Shown: positions 29,138-38,407 of the stretch, piece after piece | Numbering within the stretch: position 1 is the first letter of the stretch | Layout: the number at the start of each line of letters is the position of its first letter | Assembly: GCA_017163975.1 (NCBI GenBank) | Contig: JAFFSR010000009.1 | Coordinates: 434,001-498,000 of the forward strand | Length of the DNA: 64,000 bases | Reading direction: 5' to 3' | From: Anastatus disparis | Lineage: Eukaryota; Arthropoda; Insecta; Hymenoptera; Eupelmidae | Made by a program: the position numbers and the translations under genes | Notes under the pieces: model-generated | What the model saw: the letters and a program-made list of their open reading frames with translations, nothing else | Told to the model about the DNA's origin: nothing | Database searches by the model: none

Positions 29138-29706
29138 GTTGTACGTACGAAAAAAATTAAGAAAACGAATTAAACTATTCGCGAATCCACAGGATTAAAG
29201 CAATCCAATAAAAGAAAAAAAATAATTTTTTTTTTATAAAGAACGAAGAGAAAAATGATAAACATCGACTCTGAAGAATTTTTTTTTTTTTCAAATGAAT
29301 TTAATTTTATTTTCGTCTCTTGCACACGGACTCGCCGGCCATTCTTAATAAAATCCCGGCGCGTGCACGATTTATTTGTAATATAGGCCGTCTTTAGGCT
29401 TTCTATCTCTCATATTTTTAAACATCCTCTCACGCACACACATATATAATTTCTCTTTCTCTCTCTATCTCGCACTCTTTCTATTTGTATATGACAAAGC
29501 CACAACGCAAACACACACTCATCCCTCTTTTTTTTTTCTTCCGTAGGTGAGAACTTGGATTAACACACGACTTGATTGCTTCTCATTTTTCTTTTTCTTC
29601 ATCTTATTTCTTCTTTTCTTCTCTTCACGGCGGAGCGAGGAATATTTTTTATTTTTTTGCTTTTCTTCACCGTCCACGTAATATTATTGATTGTTATTTT
29701 GAATTT

Positions 29707-29904
29707 TTAGAGCAAGGTCGCCCTAAGCAAGGCCATTAATGGGCTGGAAGAAAAGTTGGCCAAACTATCATCGTTGTTGCGTTGTTGACGATGTTGTTGT
29801 TGCTGCTGTTGTTGTTGCTGTAATTGCGACAACGACTGGTCAGCTGATGATGTTGGTGATGTTGTTAGCCAGCCGTTTGTAAGGGCGGCCAATTTCCCTA
29901 ATTG
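29707..29904 (-). CDS. hdc: In-frame readthrough extension of headcase
   Basis: Sixty-five sense codons in the same frame as the conserved headcase domain follow the first UAA and end at a second UAA (29,707-29,709). The peptide starts QLGKLAALTNGW, continues through a Ser/Thr-rich segment (TTSPTSSADQS), a run of nine Gln written with mixed CAA and CAG codons (29,794-29,820), an Asn/Asp patch (RNNDD) and a hydrophobic end (PLMALLRATLL). Base composition is roughly balanced across the extension, like the exon before it, and drops to very AT-rich immediately after the second stop. That is the pattern expected of translated sequence. Drosophila headcase makes a longer protein by reading through a UAA; the extension there is several hundred residues, far longer than here. 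No GT donor suggests splicing around the stop. The extension could instead be a decayed former coding end, but the composition argues against long decay. Confidence 0.6.
   Translation of the reverse strand, partial: QLGKLAALTNGWLTTSPTSSADQSLSQLQQQQQQQQQHRQQRNNDDSLANFSSSPLMALLRATLL
29794..29820 (-). repeat. Polyglutamine CAA/CAG tract
   Basis: Nine consecutive Gln codons (CAG, CAA x3, CAG x2, CAA x3) inside the readthrough extension. The mixed synonymous codons mean it is not a pure triplet microsatellite, which fits selection on the amino acids. Confidence 0.85.
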
Positions 29905-29910
29905 TTAGGG
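29896..29910 (-). promoter_or_regulatory. hdc: Stop-codon readthrough signal with palindrome
   Basis: The minus strand reads CCC UAA CAA UUA GGG. The stop plus the next six bases are UAA CAA UUA, matching the stop-CAR-YYA context known from tobamovirus-type leaky stops. The 15 bases form a perfect CCCUAA/UUAGGG inverted repeat around a CAA loop, so the stop codon itself lies in a potential stem. A second possible stem follows just downstream: UUGGCCG (29,892-29,886) can pair with CGGCUGG (29,875-29,869), with three G-U pairs, across a 10-nt loop. In Drosophila headcase, readthrough is reported to depend on structured RNA within about 80 nt after the stop. The sequence match is seen directly; activity is inferred. 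Confidence 0.6.
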
Positions 29911-30078
29911 CCATGGACTGTAAAGCTGGAAATGCTCGCGGGTGAAGCATGAATTCAATGGCTTGACGAAGTGAGCATCGACCGACCGACAATGTGGACA
30001 TGGAAATATACGACTGTAATCCGAATAAAAGTTCAGTCGCTGATGAGGATAGATTAGAGGCTTATGGCAATTATTGCA
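29905..30078 (-). CDS. hdc: headcase, last coding exon to first stop
   Basis: This exon encodes 57 residues plus UAA. It begins at a TTTGCAG acceptor with a long T-rich tract. It carries two CxxC pairs (CNNC at its first residue and CPHC 26 residues later), with QRLNFYSDYS between them, then DAHFVKP-LNSCF. This matches the C-terminus of HECA (CKHC...YFSEYS...CPHC...HFVKPFSSF). In HECA the protein ends shortly after that motif, so the first UAA here is at the family's normal end. Cys pairs continue those of the two previous exons and look like zinc-ribbon ligands. Headcase is an imaginal-progenitor and tracheal-branching regulator in flies and is reported to restrain TORC1-dependent growth together with Unkempt. 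The exon joins the previous one in phase 0. Confidence 0.93.
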   Translation of the reverse strand, partial: CNNCHKPLIYPHQRLNFYSDYSRIFPCPHCRSVDAHFVKPLNSCFTREHFQLYSPWP

Positions 30079-30503
30079 CTGCAAAGAAAAAAAATAAAAA
30101 CAAATTATTTTATAATTGTATGTTATATTAAATTAACAATATATGTATCATAGAATTTCCTTTTTGTCAAAATAATTACTTTTTAATTATATTTATACTT
30201 TTTCATATTTTATGAAAATTTGTGATTAATTTCAAATATTTGATATCTCAAATTATAAAAAAGATTAAAAAATATAATTTTAAAATTATTCATAATTATA
30301 AAAACAAAGGTTAAATAAAATAATTCTAATTTTATAAACGTTTATTAAAAGCATAAAAATAACATTTTGAAAAAAAAAAAAAAAAATAATTTTTAAATTT
30401 ACAAGACTTGTTCCACGTACTCGTACATATACATATATTTCTAGGTCAATCAAGATTAAAAGTCCAAAGTGAAAGCTTTCATAAGTTTTAGGTATACGCT
30501 TAC
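30079..30503 (-). other. headcase intron (last)
   Basis: A 425-nt GT-AG intron with donor GTAAGCG after an AAG codon, and a poly-T tract followed by TTTGCAG at the acceptor. It is AT-rich and contains no coding signal. The open frame running through it from 30,286 is only the read-on of the exon and neighbouring low-complexity sequence. Confidence 0.9.
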
Positions 30504-30689
30504 CTTGAGTCGTTCGGTGCAGCAAGGCATAGCAGCAAATATGTCATAGCTGTACATGGTACCCAAGACAAGGCTTGAGCCATCCCAAGGTTGAGTACAA
30601 GAACGACATCGTACCGGTGCACCGCCACTGCCTTCAAGACAACTCATGCATACCGCTGACAAGAACTGAGTACGACCCTCGACCTTCAC
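30504..30689 (-). CDS. hdc: headcase, penultimate coding exon
   Basis: Sixty-two codons, phase 0 at both ends, between a GATGACAG acceptor and a GTAAGC donor. The peptide opens VKVEGRTQFLSAVCMSCLEG, then carries CRSC, WDGSS, LGTMYSYDIFAAMPCC and ends TERLK. HECA has the same order: GR...AVCVDCLEG, CxxC, RWDGS, LGTMYTYDILAASPCC. The insertion SGGAPVR between CLEG and CRSC is typical, as I recall, of insect headcase. Paired cysteines (CMSC, CRSC, CC) suggest zinc binding. This is the most diagnostic exon of the locus. Confidence 0.95.
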
Positions 30690-31358
30690 CTGTCATCGAC
30701 ACAACAAAGAAAAACACAAACCCACACATTTGTTAGTTTCGTTAACTTATTGTTCTTTTTTTTTTTATATTTTATTATGTTTGTTATTGGCAAAACTTGC
30801 ATGACTTTCACCATATTTTTGTGCTTTTTTTTTTCTTTCAACTTTTTAGTGATTGAGAATGCGTTTCAAAAGTTTTGCAAACACGTTGGACCTACTATTA
30901 AGGTAGGTTCTGCACCAAGAAGGAAATTGCACAATAGCATGATGAAAATAAAGTAAGACTTGCAGTATAACCGAAAGTTAAATGAAAGTTTATTAATTTT
31001 TTTCTTACAAAATATCAAAATATTTTTATGTATGATACATTTATGTATTTTCATACACCTTACTAATTGTATTTAATTATGTGTAATGAATTATAAAAAA
31101 TGAAATGAATAAAACATTTTAAAAGTATTTTTGAAAATGAAGTTGTTTAATATTTTATCATTACAATAAAACAATAGCGGTTTTATCCAACGAAATTAAA
31201 TAAACAAGATAAATTTTTTTACTGCTGACAATAAAATGAAAAATAATTATCTAAAAACGACATTTACTACGTCATTAATTTTAGCTGAAATATTGTATCT
31301 TTTATGATGAAAGAAAACAAAGAAAAAAAAATAAATAAAGAAAGCTCTGGCTACTTAC
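30690..31358 (-). other. headcase intron
   Basis: A 669-nt intron with donor GTAAGTAG and acceptor GATGACAG preceded by a GT/T-rich tract. The + strand frame at 30,750-30,956 and the minus frame at 30,866-31,054 overlap each other and are low-complexity noise. Confidence 0.9.
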
Positions 31359-31547
31359 TTCAGCACAAGAAGCCGAATGCTGTCTTGGGGATAGGAAGAA
31401 CGTGCCATCGACGAGGGGATATCTATCAAAGACTAGCATAGCAGCACGACAAAGTACACAAGAGACCCGTGACCATTGCAACGCCGCCAGGGTCGATAGA
31501 ATGAAGCATCTGGTATCGTCGTTACCGTGATTACCCTCGTCCTCCAT
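31359..31547 (-). CDS. hdc: headcase, third-last coding exon
   Basis: Sixty-three codons starting exactly after a TTGTTGCAG acceptor with ATG GAG GAC and ending at GAA before GTAAGT. Residues include MEDEGN, FILSTLAAL, CVLC at residues 30-33 and DRYPLVDGTFFLSPRQH at 41-57. HECA has MEDD, FILAALS, CALC and FPLVDGTLFLSP in the same order. The leading ATG is internal in the family (HECA has residues directly before MEDD), so this is not the protein start; the preceding exon lies upstream of the window. A shorter isoform starting here cannot be excluded. CVLC begins the series of CxxC pairs that runs to the C-terminus. Confidence 0.93.
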
Positions 31548-34500
31548 CTGCAACAATCAAACAAAAAAAAACACAAAATAAAACACAACCAACGTCTCAT
31601 TATTCGCTTCTTTCCAAAACCATCAATCGCACGAATTACCTAATATTACTCGTTTTTTTTTTCTTTTGCTTTTTTTTATGAGGGTGAAGAAAATGAGTCT
31701 CTGGAGAATGTGAGACTGTAGCGTTAGCAAAAGATTATTGCTGTTAGTATTTTCTTTTTTTCGGTTTGTTTTAGGATGATTCTAGTTTATGAGTTGGGAA
31801 TTGAATACTATGAAAATCACATAAAATTTCTTCTTTTTTTCAATACCTAGCATGGCTCTTTATACATTTAATGAATTAATTAGTATAATGTTTACATAAT
31901 AATTATAGAATCAATAAAAACAAAAGTTATAGCTATATTTAGATTAGATCTGTTGTAGAATTTAACTATTCAATTCTAAAATTATTAAAAATTCTTCACT
32001 TATTTAAACCTATCAGTTTTATATTGATCAATTTGCAACTTTGATTCGATAAATTATTAAGAGAAGAGTACCACTCTTCACTTAATAATTACATAGCATA
32101 ACTGCAAAGACTGACTATAATATTCAGATAACAGATATCATATAACAAATTCATCTGCGTTCAAAGCAGGGTCTACATAATGGTTGGCTCATTAAATTGT
32201 CTAAGAGATTAAAAGGACGATATACAGAATCCAAGTCTTCATTTACTTAAAAGCTAGCCCAACAACGGACGTTTATAACACCTGTAAACCAAGATTCATG
32301 CGCTGTATCTTCAATGTAATTTTAACATTTGGGAGCGAGGCTAGTTTAAGTATGAGAGCTTTTTGAAACACTTAGTATTGTAGATAATCCCAGAAATTTC
32401 CTTTTATCTTATAAAAACTTTTTTTTTTCGCATGGATGTTTATTCAGAAATAAACTATTATTTACTTATGATAAAATTTGTTGATAAAATTAATTATGAT
32501 GATCGGGAAAACATGCACACACAATTAATCGATATTGGTTCCAATTTTTCTGAAAAGGTCTTCCCTCTATAACTCATAAAATTTGAAAGTAATGGATTTA
32601 AAAAGCAGCATCAGAAAGCGCGAATTCACGTGAAAATCATTCCATTCTTAACCTAGCTAAAGGTCGACGAGTTATCCTGAATTTAATATCCGGTGCGCGT
32701 GCGAATACAATGTCTTTTTTTTTTACAATTTTTCACCATCGCACTTTCGACATGCTACACATGCAAGCACTTACTCGAGACTCCTGGCTTGCTTTCGTCT
32801 CTTTCTACAGTTCCTTCTAGTAAAGGTTGTAAACGCAGCGTATTTCATAGCTTTTACGAGGAGTCGACTGCTCCTGAAAGGTGTGAAAATGAAGAATTAT
32901 ATGACCCTATCCCGTACCATTATTATTACATCGACTGAGAGAGAGCTTTTACGATTTTGCAGTACGTTTTTTTAATTTGGAAAATGTACGCTGTGCCAAG
33001 AGAACAAAAAGAGCAAAGAAACTAAAAAAATGAAAAAAAGGAGCAGCAAAAATTTCTTCCTATCTTTTTTTTTTTCACTGATATGCAAACATTGACACAG
33101 TCGAGCGTAATAGGGATCCACGATCCTGTTGAGCTTAACTTTGGCTGGTCTACACGAAAAAAAAAAAGAAGGAGGCAGGATATGAACTGAAATTAAACAG
33201 CTTGAGGCTGTAATAAGAAGTGCCCTGCTATATACTAAGTACATATAACATGTCTGCGTAGATGCCTATAACCTTCTCTGTATGTTGTCGACTAGACAAA
33301 AGAATGAAAGATAAGGCTTTACTCTTACAATATGTATTATATATTATGTCAGGACCAAAGCTGTATGGCCTATGAAAAAAAAAACGAGCTTTTGTTGTCG
33401 CACGGATCAGGAAGGACAGTCTATTGCTTGCAAGCTGGACATAGAAGCTTCGCTTATATGTTTCGTTACTGAGGAGTATGAGAAAAAAGCTGCAAGCATC
33501 AAGTTCAATGTTTCAGACTCAGCGGATTTTTAAAAGCTACTTTATATTGTTTTCGTGAAACTTTACGATTTTTTATCCGTCTTGTAAAATTTTTCACAAT
33601 TTGAAATCTTTGAGAAAATTTAAACAATTGGACACTTTTTAATATCCTCTAGAAAAGAAAATGGAAAAAATAATATGAATTGAGTAAATGTTTGAAGAAG
33701 TTCTTTTCACAAAATGCGGAGCTAGAAAAGTGCATGTATCAGCTGCCGAATCACAATCTCATAAAAGATCAGTATGGTTTTTATGATCTCGGATGGTGCG
33801 GCTGCAACTTACGTTCTCAAGTCTTAAAGGGTCTGAAAAGAAGAAAAAGAAGCAATCTTTGTATCATGTGACTGTCGTTAAACTAAACAACGTATACTCA
33901 CGAGATATAAAATCCAATGTTACAAGTTTTCTAACTTATATCACTTAAATTTTTCTATCTATGTACTGGTGTATCGGAAAATCTGAGTATACTAAAGTTT
34001 TTTTTTTTCGGTAAGTACATGTTCCATCATGGTAAACACGATAAAAGAAAATTGAAAACTAGTTCAAGAAGCAAAGTTAAGCGATATTGCAATTTTACTT
34101 AACTAAAAACTCCAATCTCTCAAGTTTTCTGTCCATCTATTTATGATGTTTTACAACTTTTTGTCTCTTCTGATTTTCAGAAATTCTCTTATCTTAGAAA
34201 TTCCATTTTTCTTCTTGATTCACTGAACCGATAGCATACGACGAGTTTACCAAGATATTAAAATTAAAAAATGCCAAAAAAAAATAAGACGAGAGATGAA
34301 ATTCCTTCATCCAAATTGTATATACAAAGGGAAAAATGATAACGCGAAGAAAGAAATGTGAAACTTTGCCTTTTGTACTTCCTTACTTCTCGATTAGATG
34401 ATACCCGACTGATTTGTCTTTTTCTCTTCTTTGCGAGCAAGAGTATTGTCTATCTTATTTTAGTTACTACCGTTTTCTATATACATATATATTGTCTTGA

Positions 34501-37021
34501 AAGAGCGAAAGAAGAGTTTCTTACGGAATTATCGGTGAATTTTCTTTCTTACACAGAAGAGATAGGAAGGTTAAAAAGAGAGGTTTTTTTTATCTCGCTC
34601 ACAGGCGTTGTGTAAAGAAGCTCATGAGCTTGTATCGAGCAATTTTATTCTTTTATAAAGGGAATTTTTTTCTCTCTCGAGTGAAAAGTATCTTCTGCCA
34701 GATCGGGTTTTTAAACAAAATAAAAAGAATTCTTATTTATTGTATAAAATTTAAATTTATAATATACAATTTTTTTCGAATTTACGCATCACTTTTATTT
34801 TGAGATATCATAGCTTGAAAAGCATAGAAACAAAGAACGCATAGTCGAAAAGCCGAAGAAAAAAGGAGTATATACGAGAGCAATGAATATATACGCAAAT
34901 GCAAAGAGTATACGCAAGAGGCATTTGTGAGTAGAGAAAATTATGAGAGTCATCCAACAGTCATTATAACAGATAAAGAAACGAAAGAGACATATAGAAA
35001 GTTAAAGAGTTGAAGGCAGCATATCACGTATAAAGCAAAGATGACGTGAAAACGACAAAAGACAAAAAAGAATCTTTTAGCTGTATATGTATATATGTAC
35101 GTATATATTGAAAAGGAAACAGATAAATATTACCAAAGAAAATACTAAATACATATCTCTTTCTCCGTCACATACGGCTTTTTATTTAGCACTTGCATTG
35201 TTTCTTCCCCCTTCTTTCTTTCTTTCTTATATTCCTTCCGTTTCCGCGAGAGAGAAAAAGAAGCTATGGCATCGATTATTCTAACCTGAAGCGTGCCACG
35301 GGCAAATACACGCTGCTGCTAAAGGGGGATGATTTTCCTTTGTCTAGTTGCTCGGAGAGAGTGAGCGCCGTCGTCTCGACGGAGAAATCGAGACAAAGAA
35401 GAAGCAGAACTTACGATACGGACTTAGCACTGGGTCAACTCTCGCGTCCCTGAGATGTATATATATAAAGGGCTTTTCCCCCCCTTTAAGTCTGGGCTTT
35501 CTTTTTGTATGTAGGCGCAACTTTCCGGTTTTCATGATTTACTTTTTTTCTTTCTTTTATCAGTTTTTTTTAATTCTTTCAGGAATAATAGTTGTAAAAT
35601 TTAATTTTTAATTATTTTTTTTTTTAATTTTTGATTAGAAAAACTTGCTTATCAAGTATTTAACATATTATATACATTTTATGATCACATATAAAAAAGT
35701 ATTTTCGTAATAAATGAAACACTGAAATTGTTATTTAACTATTCTAAATATTTAATTATTATTAAAATCTAAAAAAAATATCAAACATAAATATTTTGTA
35801 TCCACAATATCTTTTTTTTTCATATTACTCTTAAAGTGTTGAAAGAGCATAACGAGCTAATATTCTCCTCTTTTACAACCCACTCACTTTTTATTTACAC
35901 GAGAACTCGCAGTATCTTTTATACTCGGTATAAGTCCCTGGCTCTGGCTTAGGCTTGGAGTCTCATTATGTACGCGCTTCGCGCTCATTACCGAACAGCT
36001 ACCCGCCGCGTAATCTTGCACTTTTGCGTAACAGCGACGCCAAAGTAGTACCTTTTAATTTCCGTCTACTTTTTTTCAGCGTTAAATACCCGGCATCGTA
36101 TTCTTCTCTCTTTGCTTTTAGATGTATGAATGCTGCTTTTTTGATGCATGATTTGAGGTTTTACGTGCTGAGTAATTACTTTATTTTTCATTAAAATTGT
36201 TTGATCATTTTTTTATTACAATATATATTTGTTTAAACTTTTCATTTACTTTTTTTCACGCAATGTTGCTTATGCTTTAAAATAAAATAAATATCAAATC
36301 AAAAAAGTTCTTAAGAAAGTTAATAAAAATGAAAGCTTTTTTTTGCAAATAAAATAGTTGCTGACATGCTGATTTTGTTTGTCATCATTAAATTGCACAC
36401 CCTTAGTAAACTGACATAATAGCTATCTCTAAAAGATTATAATTTTGTACCACGTATACCGTATATACGTCTAATCGTTCGTACATTCAACCGCCACTCA
36501 AATCTCTCTTTTTTTTTGCAAAGATCCCAAGCAACTATATATGCCGTATGAAAAAAAGCTCTCATATCCTTGTGACATTGTTCATCGAAAACTATACATT
36601 CGCGCGAACAAGGAGCCATCGAGATTTATTTCAGAGCCTCGCAAAAGCATATAAGGGGAGGCAAAGTTATAAATCACGCACATATCGTCAACCGTGTGGA
36701 TATATACTTGTGTGATTTTACACGCAGGGTAAGAAAAGGAAACAAAAAAGGAAAGGAAAAAAAAAATGAAAGAAACTCTAGTAGAGATGCGCTAATGCCT
36801 CAAGGGTAAGCTAGTGCAAGGTGAAAGGATCATCATCGAGCATCTCTCTTTTTCTCATCATTGAAGCATTATATTTATATGTATATGTACATATACACGC
36901 GAATATTTATATCCCGTGTCGCCTCGGAACTTTTCTCTTTCTCCCTTTTGAATCATCCATTCATTCGTTTTTCCCTCCCTTAAAATGCGCTCCCCTCCCT
37001 CTTCTTCATGCGAATCTGTCG

Positions 37022-37042
37022 TTTTTTTTTTTTTTTTTTTTT
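37022..37042. repeat. Poly-T tract of 21
   Basis: Uninterrupted T21 in a pyrimidine-rich stretch (about 36,960-37,115). It generates the overlapping Phe-rich frames here, which are not genes. Confidence 0.95.
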
Positions 37043-38395
37043 GCTCTCCTTTTTTATTTCATCCCTTCCCTTTCTTTTCTTTTTTTCTTTGGTTTGGAGG
37101 GTATATACCTTTTCGTATATTTTTCCCGGGCTTGGTTCTTTGTTCCGTTGGGCTCCAACTTTTCTTTGTCTCTTTGTTGCGATCTGGCGTTGTTAGCACT
37201 GACGTGCCATAATTACTAACTGAAAATCTTATCGATAGTTTATATTTGTCGATTTGCCGTTTTTTCAATACGCTCGATACATATTCAAGTTTTCATTATA
37301 AACCTTTTATTTAAATATATTTACATTGATAAAAGCAACAAAATTCAAACACAATTGGTGAAATAAAAAAATGTTTTCACGCACTCATTAAAATACACTT
37401 TTTTCTAATTATTTAAAAATATGTAATGATTAGAGTAATAATTAATATTTTACATTTTTGTTTTTAAAAATAAAGTATTTAATAATTAAAAAATTGTCAT
37501 CAAATCAAAATGTTGAAATCGCGTCATCCAAAGAATTCTATAAAAACAAGACGCGTAACTTTTCCCGAAAAATTCTTAAAATAAACGTATTTCTACGTAA
37601 AGTTAAATTACTGCAGACCAAGAATACGGCTACGAAATGACACTCAACTGTTTGCTTTTAAGGAAATTGTGAAAACGTTTAGCTCGGCAATCCATCTGAT
37701 TGCTAAGATTCATTTGCCCTCAGATTCACTTTCAATCATCCGTGATATAACCATTTTCGAATCTCTTATATATTATGCGAATGATATTTAAGCGAATTGT
37801 GAGTTTAAGAAAGACATTAGAGATAATAATTTTTCTATTAAGATAGAGCTTTTAGACTTTATTAGATATAATTCATAAAAATGTTTAAATTAATCTTTTT
37901 GCTGATAAAATGATGATTAAACGTATATTCTGCTGCATTAAAAATATTTATCTTTATTTAGTAGTAATTCAATTTAATTAAGCATAAAATTAAGTTCGTA
38001 TACTTTGAATTATTACAACAAGAGCTTTTTTTTGCTTCTAATAAGCGTGCGATAATTAAAATATAAAGAATTGGCTCGTGTTATAGGGCTAACACGCCGT
38101 AAATTTGCCTTTTTTCTCATTTCGTCTCTAATAAAGAGCCAAGGGGGAAAAACCTTATACACCAACCGTACTACTCATTAATGTTTGCTCGGATCATGTG
38201 ACGCTTCTTTAAAAGTAAAAAAGAAAAAAGATAATAAGAAAAATAATAACGAACGGAAGAAAGAAAGTTTATACAAAGTTTATAACTGCCGGGACGTTCC
38301 AAGCGTGATTTCATTAAATCTCGTAGAAAAATTATGAGTAACGACACGGGCGCGGAAGTTGCGTGTGCACGCGTATTATAACGCCAATAATAAGT

Positions 38396-38407
38396 CCCCC
38401 CCCCCCC
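38396..38407. repeat. Poly-C tract of 12
   Basis: A C12 run, an unusually long C homopolymer for such an AT-rich window, followed by AAAGGCGCGCC. It is simple sequence or a possible assembly-error-prone site. Confidence 0.95.

Larger units (their letters stand above)
11061..29706 (-). other. hdc: Candidate very long 3'UTR of headcase
   Basis: No gene-like ORF occurs over 18.6 kb directly downstream of the headcase stops. From about 12.8 kb to 29.7 kb the + strand carries a clear excess of T-runs, so a minus-strand RNA would be A-rich. Interruptions of the opposite bias occur, for example at 22.43-23.1 kb. Upstream of the exons, in the presumed intron, the bias flips to A/purine-rich on + (U-rich in the sense strand), as expected at an intron-to-3'UTR change. 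A proximal AATAAA on the minus strand lies at 29,371-29,376. Distal AATAAA-like sites are common, including one near 11,085-11,090. Headcase is among the Drosophila genes I recall as having long neural 3'UTR extensions. The lower boundary is a guess between 10.8 and 12.8 kb, and transcription itself cannot be seen from sequence. Confidence 0.35.

Noticed and set aside
31545..31547. ATG at the start of the third-last exon as the headcase start codon
   Set aside because: It follows a strong splice acceptor directly, and family members have a long N-terminal part before this Met.
32693..32938. 81-codon + frame resembling a small secreted Cys-bearing protein
   Set aside because: The apparent start is GTG with no in-frame ATG for the hydrophobic stretch, and no signal other than chance hydrophobicity.
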